Shown here: piece by piece, positions 1-12,400 of the stretch
Numbering within the stretch: position 1 is the first letter of the stretch
Layout of the letters: the number at the start of each line of letters is the position of its first letter
NCBI GenBank assembly: GCA_030035585.1
Contig: CM057482.1
Span: forward strand, 43,009,501-43,073,500
Length of the DNA: 64,000 nt
DNA from: Dugong dugon
Taxonomy: Eukaryota > Chordata > Mammalia > Sirenia > Dugongidae
Direction: 5' to 3'
The notes under the pieces: generated by a model
What the model was told of the DNA's origin: nothing
What the model saw: only the letters and a program-made list of their open reading frames with translations
Databases searched by the model: none
Made by a program: the position numbers and the translations under genes

Positions 1-465
1 TGGTGCTTTCCAGTCCTTACAGCCAACAGCACTGGGTTCCCATAGTCTGACTACAAAACCCACGTACCTACCCGCTCAAGGGAATAGCGACATGCCTTCA
101 ACCCAGACACTCAGGGGCAGCCATCAGCAGCCCCCTGCCTTGATCAGCACATGACCACCTACTACAGCCAGATACCTGTGCCTACTCCAATCACCCCTGA
201 CCGTTTAGGACTGTAGGTGAGAGCCTGCACCATACACTTGGTCACCTGGACACCTGAGCTGAATCCACACAAGAAAAGCAAACAGACTGTTGGGCTCACA
301 TACATAGTAACAGCTCTAGCCACCTGGAGACAGGACATGAGAGTTTCAAAGAAACCAGTAATCAAACTAGCTCACATGACCAGCCATTTAGGGCATATCA
401 AAACAAGCAAAACAAGAAGGTAGGACACAGTAAGAAAACATAAAATAAATAAATATAATAACTTA
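1..465 (+). other. L1 5' UTR (partial) of the first L1
   Basis: Sequence directly upstream of the ORF1 remnant. It starts before the window and shows no coding signal of its own; the short ORFs on both strands are not conserved in the second L1. A short A/T-rich stretch (about 440-465) immediately precedes the ORF1 start. Confidence 0.6.
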
Positions 466-1476
466 TTGATGTCTCGGGGGCAACAATCAATATCAAATCA
501 CACAAACAGGCAGATCACGATGGCTTCATCAAGCTCCCAAAACAAAGAATCAAGAAATCTTCCAGAGGAAGAGATTTTCTTGGAATTACTAGAAATAGAA
601 TACAAAACATTAATATACAGAACTCTTCAACGGATCAGGAAGGAGATCATGCACAACTCAGAACCATCCAGGAACACACAGACAAAGCAATAGAGGAACT
701 TAAGAAAATTATACAACAGCATAATGACAAATTTAACAGGCTGCAAGAATCCATAGAGAGACAGCAAACAGAAATCCAGGAGACTAACACTAACATTTCA
801 GAATTAGAAAACTTAATAGCAAGTCATAGGAATAGAATTGTGGCAATGAAAGTCAGAATTAGTGAGATTGAAGACAAAGCACTTGACATCAACTTATTTG
901 AGGAAAAATCAGATAAAAGAATTTAAAAAATGAAGAAACCCTAAGAATTATGTGGGAAAATATCAAGAGGAATAACCTACTAGTAATTGGAGTACCAGAA
1001 CAGAGAGGGATATCAGGGAATACAGACAGAATTGTAGAAGGTTTGTTGGCAGAAAACTTCCTTAATAACATGAAAGATGAGAAAATGTCTATCCAAGAAC
1101 TCATCAAACTCACTCAAGGTAGATACCAAAAGAAAGTCACCAAAACATTAAAATCAAACTTGACAAAACCAAAAATAAAGAGAATTTTAAGGGCAGCTAG
1201 GGATAAATGAAAAGTCACCTACAAAGGAGAGTCAATAATACTAAGCTCTGACTACTCATCAGAAACCATGCAGGCAAGAGGCAATAGGATGACATATATA
1301 AAGCCTTGAAGGAAAAAAATTGCCAGCCAAGAATTATACATCCAGCAAAACTGTCTCTCAAATATGGTGGTGAAATTAGGGTATTTCCAGACAAACAGAA
1401 ATTTAGGGAATTTGCAAAAACCAGACCAAAATTACAAGAAATACTAAAGAGAATCCTCTGGTTAGAAAATCAATAA
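466..1476 (+). pseudogene. L1 ORF1 remnant (RNA-binding chaperone of the LINE RNP)
   Basis: ORF1p normally coats L1 RNA as a coiled-coil trimer. The start is an ATG-ATG pair, the second aligning with the ORF1 start of the other L1 in this window (MSRGQQ versus MPQRQQ). A coiled-coil-like region rich in Glu/Lys follows (about 590-900), then the RRM-like segment beginning NNLLVIGVPEQ (about 968) and a C-terminal domain with VTYKGES and QPRIIHPAKL. The stop is at 1474-1476. The span of 1011 bases (about 336 residues) is the same as in the second L1. In-frame stops and frameshifts occur near 691, 925, 1208 and 1307, so no intact protein is made. Confidence 0.9.
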
Positions 1477-1925
1477 CATCAGATAACAACCCAAGACTAG
1501 AACACAGGACAGAGCAACCAGATATCAACTCAGACAGAGAAGTCACAAAAATAAATCAAAGCTAAAACACTGAAAATAGGGAAACATGGACATTAATTAA
1601 TATATGAAAGAAGACAATATTAAAACAAAAAAGAGGGACTAAAAAAATGTAGTCATAGATGTTTCATATGGAGAGGAAGTCAAGGTGATATAAAGAAATA
1701 AAAGAGTGGTGTAAACTTAGAAAAATAGGGGTAAATATTAAGGTAAGGACAAAAGAAACTAACTATCCTACACATCAAAATAAAAAACAAGAAAATCATA
1801 AAGACTCAGCAAATATAAAATCAACAAGAAGGAAAAAGATGAAAAAATACATAAAGAAAAGTGACTCAACACAGAAAACTAAGCTGAACAAAGAAACTGT
1901 CAATAATACACAAAAAGACATCAAA
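1477..1925 (+). other. L1 inter-ORF spacer
   Basis: About 450 bases of A-rich sequence between the ORF1 stop and the ORF2 start position. The second L1 has a comparable spacer of about 410 bases. No conserved reading frame is seen. Human L1 has only a few tens of bases here, so the long spacer characterises this L1 lineage. Confidence 0.75.
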
Positions 1926-4900
1926 ATAACAGCACTGAACTCATATCTATCAATAATTACCCTGAATGTAAATGGACTAAATTCACCAGTAAAGAGACAG
2001 AGAGTGGCAGAACGGATTGAAAAAACACGATCTGTCTATATGCTGCCTAAAAGGGACACACCTTAGACTTAAAGACACAAACAAACTACAAGTCAAAGGG
2101 TGGGAAAAAATATATCAAGCAAACAACAATCCAAATAGAGCAGGAGTGACAATATTAATCTCTGACAAAATAGGCTTTAAAGCAAAATCCACCACAAAGG
2201 TTAAGGAAGGATACTATATAATGATTAAAGGGTCAATACACCAGGAGGGCATAACCATAGTAAATATTTACACACCCAACAAGAAGACTCCAAAATGCGT
2301 AAAACAAACTCTAACAGCACTGAAAAGAGAGATAGATGGCTCGACAATAATAACAGGAGACTGCAACACACGGCTTTTGGTGAAGGACAGAACGTCCAGA
2401 AACAAGCTCAATAAAGACACAGAAGATCTAAATGTAGCAATCAACCAACTTGATCTCACAGACATATGTAGAACACTCCACCCAATAGCAGCCAAGTATA
2501 CTTTCTTTTCCAATGCACATGGAATATTCCCCAGAATAGACCACGTATTAGGCCACAAAGCAAGCCTTAACAGAATCTAAAACATTGAAATATTACAAAG
2601 CATCTTTTCTGACCATAAAGCCATAAAAGTAGAAATCAGTAACAGGAAAAACAAGGAAAAATATCAAATACATGGAAACTGAACAACACCTTGCTCAAAA
2701 ACTACTGGTTATAGAAGAAATTAAGAATGGAATAAAGAAATTCACAGAATCAAATGAGAATGAAAACACATCCTACCAGAACCTTTGGGACACAGAAAAA
2801 GCAGTGCTCATAAGTCAGTTTATAGCAATAAATGCACACATCCAAAAAGAAGAAAGGGCCTAAATCAAAACATTAACCCTACAACTGGAACAAGTAGGAA
2901 GAGAACAGTAGAAGAAGCTCTCGGGCACCAGAAGAAAGGAAATAATAAGAATTAGAGCAGAATTAAATGAAATAGAGAATAGAAAAGCAACTGAAAGAGT
3001 TAGTAAGACCAAAATCTGATTCTTTGAAAGATCAACAAAATCGATAAACCACCGGCCAAACTGACAAAAGGAAAACAGGAGAGGAAGCAAATAACCCAAA
3101 TAAGAAATGAGATGGATGGTATCACAACAGTTCCAACTGAAATTAAAAGAATCATGACAGCATTCTATGAAAAATTGTACTCCAACAAATTTGAAAACCT
3201 AGAGGAATTGGAAAAATTTCTAGAAACACACCACCTACCTAAGCTAACACAAACAGAAGTAGAACAACTAAATAAACCTATAACAAAAGAAGAGATTGAA
3301 AAGGTAATTAAAAAATTCCCAACAAAAAAAGTCCTGGCCCGGATGGCTTCACTGGAGAATTCTACCAAACTTTCAGAGGAGAGTTGACACCACTACTACT
3401 AAAGATATTTCAGAGCATAGAAAAGGATGGAATACTCCAAAACTTATTCTACGAATAATTTCTATTCTAAGAATAATAACCCTGATACCAAAAGCAGGTA
3501 ATGACACCACAAAAAAAAAAAAAAAAAAGAAAGAAAAAGAAAATTACATACCAATATCCCTCATGAACATAGATACAAAAATCCTCAACAAAATTCTAGC
3601 CAATACAATTCAACAACATATCAAAAAAAAAATTATTCACCACGACCAAGTGGGATTCATACCAAGTATGTAGGGATGGTTCAGCATTAGAAATACAATT
3701 AATGTAATCCATCACATAAATAAAACAAAAGACAGAACCACATGATCTTATCAATTGCTGCAGAAAAGGCATTTGACAAAGTCCAACACCCATTCATGAT
3801 GAAAACTCTCAGCAAAATAGGAATAGAAGGGAAATTCCTCAACATAATTAAGGGCGTTTATACAAAGCCAATAGCAAACATCATCCTAAATGGAGAGAGT
3901 CTGACAGCATTCCTCTTGAGAATGGGAACCAGACAAGGATGCTCTTTAACTCCATTCTTATTCAACATTGTGCTGGAGGTCGTAGTCAGAGCAATTAGGC
4001 TAAAAAAGAAATAAAGGGAATCCAAATGTGTGAGGAAGAATAAAAGTATCCCTTTTTGCAGATGATATGATCTTATAAACAGAAAACCCCAAAGAATCCA
4101 CAGGAAAACTACTGGAACTAACAGAAGATTTCAGCAAAGTATGAGGATACAAGATAAACATACAAAAATCAATCGGATTCTTCTACAGTAACAAAAAGAA
4201 CTTCAAAGACAAAATCACCAAATCAATACCATTTACAATAGCTTCCAAGAAGATAAAATAATTAGGAATAAATCTAACCAGAGAAGTAAAACAACTATAC
4301 AAAGAAAATACAAGACACTACTGCAAGAAAGCAAAGGAGACCCAAGTAAGTGGAAAAACACACTTTGCTCATGGATAGGAAGACTCCATATTGTGAAAAT
4401 GTCAATTCTACCCAAAGCAATCTACAGATACAATGCAATCCTGATCCAAATTCCAATCACATTTTTTAATGAGGTGGAGAAACAAATCACCAACTTTATT
4501 TGGAAAGGGAAGAAGCCCCTCATAATTAAAGCATTATTGAAGAAGAGGAAAGTGGGAGGACTCACATTACCTGATTTGAGAACCTATCATACCCCCACGG
4601 TAGTCAAAACAGCCTGGTACTGGTACAATGACAGATACATACACCAATGGAACAGAATTGAGAATCCAGAAGTAAATCCATTCACCTATGAGCAGCTGAT
4701 ATTTGACAAAGGCCCAAAATTCATTAAATGGGGAAAAGACAGTCTCTTTAACAAATGGTATTGACATAACTGGATATCCATCTGCAAAACAATGAAACAA
4801 GATCCATACCCCACACCATGCCCAAAAACTAACTCAAAATGGATCAAAGACCTAAATATAAAATCTAAAACAATAAAGATCATGGAAGGAAAAATAGGGA

Positions 4901-5165
4901 CTCTACTAGGAGCCCTTATACAGGGCGTAAACAGAATACAAAACATAACCAACAATGTACAAAAACCAGAAGAGAAACTAGGTAACTTGGAGCCACCAGA
5001 AATCAAACACTTATGCTCATCAAAGACTTCACCAAAACAGTAAAAAGACAGTTTACAGACTGGGAAAAAATTTTTGGCTACGACACTTCCTATCAGGGTC
5101 TAATGTCTAAAATCTACAGGATACTGCAAAACTTCAACCACAAAAATACAAATACAAATGCTTTT
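1926..5165 (+). pseudogene. L1 ORF2 remnant (endonuclease-reverse transcriptase), 3' truncated
   Basis: ORF2p nicks target DNA and reverse transcribes L1 RNA. The start codon position is ATA (1926) where the other L1 has ATG. The endonuclease begins LSIITLNVNGLN, shifts frame near 2040, and continues through NIYTPN and the SDHKAIKVE region near 2610. The reverse transcriptase is recognisable from about 3112, with [12 protein letters not shown] (about 3760), GTRQGC (about 3925) and the catalytic FADD at 4055-4066. The C-terminal domain continues in two further frames (4393-5165) up to TDWEKIFG. The Cys-rich terminus is missing. An A18 run (3511-3528) is an expansion inside the coding region. 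At least eight frame breaks make it non-functional. Confidence 0.92.
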
Positions 5166-6711
5166 GTGAAGGATCAGCTGCATTATTCTTACCGTTTTCT
5201 TCCCCCGTTGGGTTGTTTGTTTTTTATCCCATGAAACATCTAACTGTAGTCTTTAAAAAATATATAATTTTACCAACTATTGCAGAATGAAGAGGAGGAG
5301 AAGAAAGAATGAAAGGAGGGAGGAAGGGAGAGCGAGATGAAGGGAGGAAGGGAGGAAGGAGGAACGGAAAGAAAGAATGTAACAATGAAAAAACAAAGCC
5401 ATTGCCAATACTTTTATTCTTGTGAGTTAACTTTTACTCAACTACATTATGGTGTTATTACGACGATTAAATAACATATGTAGGGTGATATATACAAGTA
5501 ATATAGTATTATTATTAAAGTAAACTACCTTGCTAGGGTATCCAGGACAGAGGACTTTACAAAGTCTTTAGCTTCTCAATAAATTTTATTTCTTAAGATT
5601 CAGAAAAAACTTTCTTAATAAATTTTCTTGTGAGTAAAGAGGTAGGAGCTCCAGGGCACTGCAAAATCCCATCATCAGAACAAAAATGTGTACTGTTTTA
5701 TAGTTCACAAAACCTGGTCACTTGTTAGCAAATTTTCTATACCCATATTTTGATGACTGCTAATATCTTTCTCCAAAAAGATTTAATTTTACACACTATT
5801 TCAGGAGAAGGAGGAGGAGGTAGAGGATCATGATAAACATGATCTTTGTCTGCTTAGTACTATATGTTTACATGAACAGATACCATGTATAAAGGGAGGC
5901 ATGGATTACAAACCTATTTGCACTTACCACAGTGTTGCATTGAATATTCTGGAGCTATATTAACTGCCAAGTGGTTTATCTTATTTTTTGTTTTTGTAAT
6001 CTTTCTGTTGCATTGAAATGCACTGATGCACCTTTTGTCCATCTAAATCTATTATTCGTTTACTAAGAGAGATGTTGTCACTTGCTTTTATCGCCTCTAG
6101 TCAGCAAGCCAGCAAGCCGACCCTCATTTAGAAACAGTCCTAATGAGTCCACAATCTCTTTATCAAGAAGGATCCTTGCACTGGCCCACCTTCCTCTGGC
6201 CTTTGACACTTCGACAGCAGTCCAAATGCCGATAAAGGGAAAATGTATGTATAATTGAAGGAAGAGATGGAAAGCCAACAAAGCAGAAATTGGATGGGAA
6301 GTGGGACTTGTTCCTAAAGGGCAGGGCATCCAATTCTGCACTCCTGTCCTTGGCTCCGTTTTCCCACAGCATGAAAAAAAAAAAAAAAAAAAGATGTGTT
6401 AAGAGACAGAAACATCATCCCTGAAATCCTTACAATGGCATTTGCCTTTAACAAATGCAAAATTTTCTGATTTATGTAAACTTCATTCTCTTCTCTGTTT
6501 TGGGAATGTTATCTATCGTTCCTTTAGCCCTGCCTCCTCCATTTTTTTTAAGAGACCTCTTTTGCATCCATCCGTCCATCCATGTTGGAGCTTACTGTTT
6601 GTTTCAGACTTTCACTTTCTTTAGTGGATGATTTGCACGGGTGGAAATGTAGGACCTTCAGCATGAAGGGGTCCTGACTCCTTTCTTAGCTTAGCATAAT
6701 CTGTTTATTGT
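5166..6711. other. Mostly unique DNA with purine-rich tract and A-run
   Basis: No gene or interspersed repeat recognised. It holds a GGAA/GGGA purine tract at 5286-5379, a second short AGGAGG stretch near 5804-5822 and an A19 run at 6374-6392. The stretch around 5784-5820 resembles 5265-5300, so a small local duplication is possible. The short ORFs have no recognisable family. Confidence 0.6.
5286..5379 (+). repeat. Purine-rich (GGAA/GGGA) low-complexity tract
   Basis: Nearly pure A/G sequence with imperfect ggaagggaggaagg units. It lies about 120 bases after the L1 breakpoint. Confidence 0.8.
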
Positions 6712-6870
6712 GGTTGTTAGGTGTTGTCGAGTTGATTCCCACTCATAGCGACCCTATGTCCAACAGAATGAAACACTGCCTGGTCCTGTGCCATCCTCAT
6801 AATCTCTGTTATGCTTGAGCCCATTGCTGCAGCCACTGTGCCAATTCATTTTATTGAGCGTCTTGCTCTT
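6712..6870 (-). mobile_element. RTE-type LINE 3' end fragment
   Basis: Reading ttgttaggtgttgtcgagtt, then gaccctatgtccaacagaa and tgaaacactgcctggtcctg, this matches the 3' terminal block shared by afrotherian RTE elements and the tails of the SINEs in this window. It is a short 5'-truncated copy inserted on the minus strand. A T-rich stretch follows near 6865. Family assignment is from memory of the elephant RTE 3' end; the orientation is inferred from the position of the tail. Confidence 0.65.
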
Positions 6871-7039
6871 TTTTTGCTGTTTAGAACATATTGTTCCTTT
6901 TCTCATCTCATCTGATGGAATAATTCCGATATGTTTTGACCAAAAATACGGCTTGTTTTTGTGAAGAAACACAACCAAAAACCCACAAAGAAATAATGCC
7001 CTTTCTTTCATTCTGAGAAATTAAAGGGAAAATCAGTCT

Positions 7040-7400
7040 ACTCTTCCTGGAACACATCAAACTCACTCTTGTCTCAATATTTTTGTGCTTCCTGTTCTCC
7101 TACCTGGGCTTCTTACACCTAATCTCTAAATTGCAAACTGTCACCGGCACTCCTCATCTCTCAGAGTACTTATCCCCTACTAATATATGCCTGATTTGTT
7201 TATTATGGGGTTTACTGTCTGCTTTTCTCATTGGATTATGAATTTATCGGAGGGTTGAGATTTTCATAAGTTTTGTTCTCTGCTGTATTATACAGGGTTC
7301 TTGAGTCGGAACCAACTTGATGTCACCTAACAAAACAAACATTATATCCCCAAGCACCTGGAACAGTTCTGGGCTCTATGCAGCATTTTCCCAAATGCTG
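7040..7400 (+). mobile_element. L2 LINE 3' end remnant, interrupted
   Basis: Degenerate L2-like 3' sequence: a C/T-rich block, then ttactgtctgcttttctcat, ggattatgaatttatcgg and, after a SINE tail insertion, tatccccaagcacctggaac. This follows the usual L2 order (gains-and-losses aside) ending in the 'cagcacctagcacagtgcctgg' type block. Confidence 0.55.
7296..7340 (+). mobile_element. AfroSINE tail fragment
   Basis: gagtcggaaccaacttgatg followed by acctaacaaaacaaac is the last 45 bases of an AfroSINE. It sits within the L2 remnant, between tattata and attatat, which may be a short target duplication. Confidence 0.6.
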
Positions 7401-8240
7401 ACTTCTGAGTGAGGTGTGGGGACAGGGATGGAAGGATGGTTCATATTTCCTACCCACCTGCACCCCTCTCCAACTCCATCCATACCATTTTATGCTGGCT
7501 CCCTCATACCTATGTATTTCAGTTATACTGAAAGCATTAGTCATTCCCAATTTACTTCCTAGCCTGTAGGGAGGTCTTAGTAGTTATTGAGATTGACTCC
7601 ACCAAACCCCTTGCATAAATGTCTGTAGAAAGTCTGTATTATACAAACACTGTGAAGCCCTGAGGAAGATGAGTAGATACCCATATATGAGCATCCGTCT
7701 CTTATTTTAAGGAGTGTGGAAACTGGTGGGTAGGCACTGGGAATGGATTAGGGCCCAGAAGTGGTCATAATTTTTCCCAGCTCTCTTTAGACATGGTTAG
7801 TGGAAATAGAATCTATAGGTAAAGTGCTGTTGAGCACATTTGGATCCTGAAGCTCTAATCCATTATTCCTTGAAATGCTGTTTTATCTTCATATCATAGA
7901 TTAAAATTGGAGTTAACCAATAGCTTTTTTAACTTTATTTTCTTTTTTTGCCATTTTTACTTTTTATATTTTTAAAATTTTGTTTCTTGGGTGCAGTGTT
8001 TACTCAGCACATTTCCCAGATGCCCAGTCTCTTCAAACTGTACATTTTGTCAACTTAGACTTTTCCTGTTAAGTCAATTTTCAGACTTTATGTCACAGAA
8101 TTAGAGATAGTCATTAAAATAATGTACTTTTTTTGTGTTTCATTAGTTCAAATAATAATATTGCATCCAAAATATATGATTTCTTTGGGGAAAAATAGCC
8201 CATCCCCCATCTAACAAATAATTGTAGCAAAAAAAAGTAA
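7401..8240. other. Unique AT-rich DNA, no feature recognised
   Basis: No coding signal or known repeat. The right part (7920-8240) is very T/A-rich. The last bases, gatgattgatttt at 8241-8253, are the left copy of the L1 target-site duplication. Confidence 0.55.
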
Positions 8241-8253
8241 GATGATTGATTTT
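8241..8253 (+). repeat. L1 target-site duplication, left copy
   Basis: gatgattgatttt, 12 of 13 identical to gatgattaatttt at the far end of the L1. Confidence 0.75.
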
Positions 8254-9417
8254 TTTTTATTGTACTTCAGGTGAAGGCTTACAGAAAAAAAAAAAATTTC
8301 TCATGAAACAGTAGTCCACATATTGTCTTATGACATTGGTTAACAACCCCGCAACATGTCAATACTCTCCCTTCTTGACCTTTTTTTATTTTTTGGTGAA
8401 AATATACATAGCCAAAGATACACAATTTCAAAAAATTCTACATGCACAGTTCAGTGACATCGACTATGCTCTTCCAGTTGTGCTGCTATTCTCACTTTAG
8501 ATGAAGGCTTACAGAACAAAGTATTTTCTCATTTAACAGTTAGTACACATGATGCCCTATGACAATGGTTAACAACCGCACAACACATCAGCACTATCCT
8601 TACTCAACCTTAGGTTCCCTATCACCAGGTTTTCTGTCCCCTTCTGCCTTCTGGCCCTTGTCCCTGGACTGCTATGCCTCATTAGTCCCATTTGGTTTTA
8701 TGGGGCTGTCCACTCCCTGGCTGAACGCTGAACCACAGAAATAACTTCATCACTGAGCTAAAAGGGTGTCTGGGGCCATACCCTCGAGGTTTCTCCAGTC
8801 TCTTTTAGGCCATTAAATCGGTCTTCTTTTGTGAGTTAGAATTTTGTTCTACATCCTTCTCTAGCTCTGTCCAGAACCCTCTGTTGTGATCCTGGTCAGA
8901 GCAGTCAGTGGTGGCAGCCGGGCACCATCTAGCTGTACTGGACTCAGTCTGGTGGAGGCCTTGGTAGCTGTGGACAATTAGTCCTTCGGACTAATCTTTT
9001 CCTTGTATCCTGTTCTCTTCATTCTCCCTTGCTCCCGAAGGGATGAGACCATTGGAGCATCTGAGATGGCTGCTCACAGGCTTTTAAGACCCCAGACACT
9101 ACTCACCAAGGTAGAATGTAGAGCATTGTCTTTATAAACTGTGTTATGCCAATTGAGCTAGATGTTCCCCGAGACCATGGTCCCCACAGCCCTCCACCCA
9201 GCAATTCTGTCCCTCAGGGAGTTTGGATGTGTCTGTGGAGCTTCCGTGACCTTTCCTTGTACAAGTTGTGCTGGTTTCCCCTGTATTGTGTACTGTCTCA
9301 CCCTTCGCCCAAGATACCACTTATCTATTGCCTATTTAGTATTTCCCCCCCACCCCACCCATCCCTCGTAACCAACAAAGATTGTTGCATTTTGTGTGGG
9401 AACTTTTTCATGGGTTT
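8254..9417 (-). other. L1 3' UTR with compound, partly duplicated tail
   Basis: In element orientation the UTR ends with gtaagccttcatctaaagtg, then an approximately 110-base module with its own A-rich end (8500-8382), then a second copy of the terminal block (8380-8254), ending gaagtacaataaaaaaaa. The two terminal blocks share ttgttaaccattgtcata, then ctgtaagccttcatc in diverged form. The 110-base module has relatives at 39895-40007 and 40150-40225. A short hairpin with arms attagtcc/ggactaat lies at 8977-8995. Confidence 0.8.
8977..8995. other. Hairpin in L1 3' UTR
   Basis: Perfect 8-base arms attagtcc and ggactaat around a 3-base loop (ttc). It would form in L1 RNA near the middle of the 3' UTR. 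Confidence 0.6.
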
Positions 9418-12400
9418 TTACAATAGAGGTCTCATACAATATTTGTCCTTTTGTGATTGACTTATTTCACTCAGCATAATGTCCTCCAGTTTCATCCATG
9501 TTATGAGATGCTTCACAGATTCATCGTTGTTCTTTCTCGTGGCATAGTACTCCATTGTGTGTGGGTACCATAGTTTGTTTATCCATTCGTCTGTTGATGG
9601 GCATCTAGATTGTTTCCATCATTTTGCTATTGTGAACAATGCTGCCATGAACATAGGTGTGCATATGTCTATTCGAGTGACGACTCTTATTTCTCTAGGA
9701 TATATTCCTAGGAGTGGGATTGCTGGATTGAATGGTATGTCTATTTCTAGCTTTCTGAGGAAGCGCCATATCATTTTCTAAAATGGATGTATCATTTTGC
9801 ATTCCCACCAGCAGTGTGTAAGAGTTCCGATCTCCCCGCAGCCCCTCCAACATTTGTTATTTCCAGTATTTTTGATTCCTGCCAGTAATGCCGGGGTGAG
9901 ATGGTACCTCATTGTGGTTTTAATTTGCATTTCTCTAATGGCCAGTGATCGCGAGCATTTCCTTATGTGTCTGTTGGCCATTAGAATGTCTTCTTTGGTG
10001 AAGTGTGTTCATTTCCTTTGCCCATTTTTTTCACAGGATTATTTGTCTTTTTGTTGTAGAGGTGTTGGGTTTTCTTGTAGATTATGGAGATTAGACCTTT
10101 GTCTGACTTGTACTGTCCAAAAATTTTTTCCCAGTCTGTAGGTTCTCTTTTTACTCTTTTGGTGAAGTCTTTAGAAGAGCATAGGTGTTTGATTTTTAGA
10201 AGATCCCAGTTATCTAGCTTATCTGTTGGGTTTTGTGTGTTGATGGTTATGGTTTGTATCCTGTTAACGCCATGTATTAAGGCCTGAAGTGTTGGTCGTA
10301 TTTTTTCTTCTATGAACTTTATAGTTTTAGGCTTTATATTCAGGTCTTTGATCCATTTTGAAGTAGTTTTTGTATAGGGCATGAGGTATGGGTCCTGTTC
10401 CATTTTTTTGCAGATGGATATCCAGTTTTGCCAGCACCATTTGTTAAAAAGACTGTCTTTTCCCGATTTGATGGACTTTGGGCCCTTGTCGAAGATCAGG
10501 TGACCGTAGGTGAATGGATTTACATCTGGGTTCTCAATTCTGTTCCACTGGTCAATGTATCCGTCGTTGTACCGGTACCAGGCTGTTTCGACTTCTGGAG
10601 CTGTATAGTAGGTTCTGAAGTCAGGTAGTGTGAGTCCTCCAACTTTATTGTTCTTCTTCAGTAGTGCTTTACTGATTCGGGGCTTCTTCCCTTTCCATAT
10701 AAAGTTAATCATTAGTTTTTCCATCTCTTTGAAGAATGTTGTTGGTTTTTCGATCGGGATTGCATTGTATTTGTAAATTGCTTTTGGTAGAATTGTCATT
10801 TTCACAATGTTAAGTCTACCTATCCTTGAGCATGGTATGTTTTTCCATTTATGTAGATCCCTTTGGGTTTCTTGTAGTAGTGTTTTGTAGTTTTCTTTGT
10901 ATAGGTCTTTTACATCCCAGGTTAGATTTATTCCTAAGTATTTTATCTTTTTAGGGGCTATTATAAATGCTATGTTTTCCTGAATTGCTTTTCATCATTC
11001 TCCTTATTAGTGTATAGGAATCCAATTGATTTTTGTATGTTTATCTTGTATCCTGCTCCTCTGCTGAATCTTTCTATTAGTTCCAGTAGATTTCTCATGG
11101 AGTCTTTAGGGTTTTCTATGTACAGTATCATATCATCTGCAAACAGGGACAGTTTAACTTCTTCATTACCAATTTGGATGCCCTTTATTTCTTTTTCTTG
11201 CCTTATTGCTCTAGCTAGAACTTCCAGCACAATGTTAAATAGGAGTGGTGATAAAGGGCATCCTTGTCTTGTTCCTGTTTTCAAGGGGAATGTTTTCAGC
11301 CTCTCTCCATTAAGAATGATGTTGGCCATTGGTTTTGCATAGATGCCCTTTATTATGTTGAGAAATTTCCCTTCTATACCTATTTGATTGAGAGTTTTTA
11401 TCAGGAATGGGTGTTGGACTTTGTCAAATGCCTTTTCTGCGTCAATTGAGATGATCACGTGATTCTTTTCTTTCATTTATGTGGTGGATTATGTTGATTG
11501 AATTTCTAATGTTGAACCGTCCTTGCGTACCTGGTATGAATCCTACTTGGTCGTGGTGTATTATTTTTTTGATATGATGCTGAATTCTATTGGCTAGAAT
11601 TTTGGTGAGAATTTTTGCATCTATATTCATGACAGATATTGGTCTCTAATTTTCTTTTTTTGTGACCTCTTTGCCTGGTTTTGGTATCAGCATTATGCTG
11701 GCTTCATAGAATGAATTTGGAAGTGTTGCTTCCTTTTCTATGCTCTGAAATAGCTTGAGTAGTACTGGTACAAGCTCTTCTGTAAATGTTTTGTAGAATT
11801 CTCCAGTGAAGCCATCTGGGCCGGGGCTTGTTTTGACTGGGAGCTTTTTTTATTACCTTTTCAATCACTTCTCTTGTTATGGGCCTGTTCAGATTTTCAA
11901 CATCACTTTGCTGTAGTTTGGGTAGGTAGTGTGTTTCTAGAAATTCATCCATTTCCTCTAGGTTTTCAAATTTGTTGGTATATAGTTTTTCAAAATATTC
12001 TGTTAGGGTCCTTTTATTTCAGTTGGGTCTGTTGTAACGCCCCCCCCCCCCCCATTTCATTTCTTATTTGGTTTATTTGCATCCTCTCCTGTTTTTCTTT
12101 TGTCAGTCTGGCCAGTGGTTTGTCGATTTTGTTGATTCTTTCAAAGAACTAACTTTTAGTTTTGTTGATTGTTTCTATTGTTTTTCTGTTCTCTATTTCA
12201 TTTATTTCTGCTCTGATCTTTATGATTTCCTTTCTTCCGGTGACTGTGGGCTTTTTTTGCTGTTCTCTTTCTGTTTGAATTGTGTAGTTAATGTTTTGAT
12301 TTTGTCCCTTTCTTCTTCTTTGATGTGTGCGTCTATTGCTATAAATTGTCCTCTGAGGACTACTTTTGCTGTGTCCCAAAGGTTTTGGTATGATGTGTTT

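Larger units (their letters stand above)
1..5165 (+). mobile_element. L1 LINE, old copy, 5' end outside window, 3' truncated
   Basis: A plus-strand L1 occupies the left edge. It holds the end of a 5' UTR (1-465), an ORF1 remnant, an inter-ORF spacer of about 450 bases and an ORF2 remnant. Every coding segment is broken by stops and frameshifts and it diverges clearly from the minus-strand L1 at 8254-16319, so it is the older copy. Homology with that copy stops near 5165, in the C-terminal part of ORF2. The cysteine-rich end of ORF2, the 3' UTR and the A-tail are absent. Loss of a LINE 3' end is not the normal insertion product, so a later deletion or rearrangement is inferred. Confidence 0.93.

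Noticed and set aside
6374..6392. A19 run as the tail of a processed pseudogene
   Set aside because: The upstream 300 bases show no recognisable mRNA-derived sequence or target-site duplication.
10084..10628. Plus-strand open frames of 60-70 codons across the minus-strand L1
   Set aside because: They are antisense shadows of ORF2.
10970..11476. Intact-looking reverse transcriptase segment suggesting an active L1
   Set aside because: The catalytic FADD is present, but upstream and downstream frames are broken repeatedly, and ORF1 is broken too.
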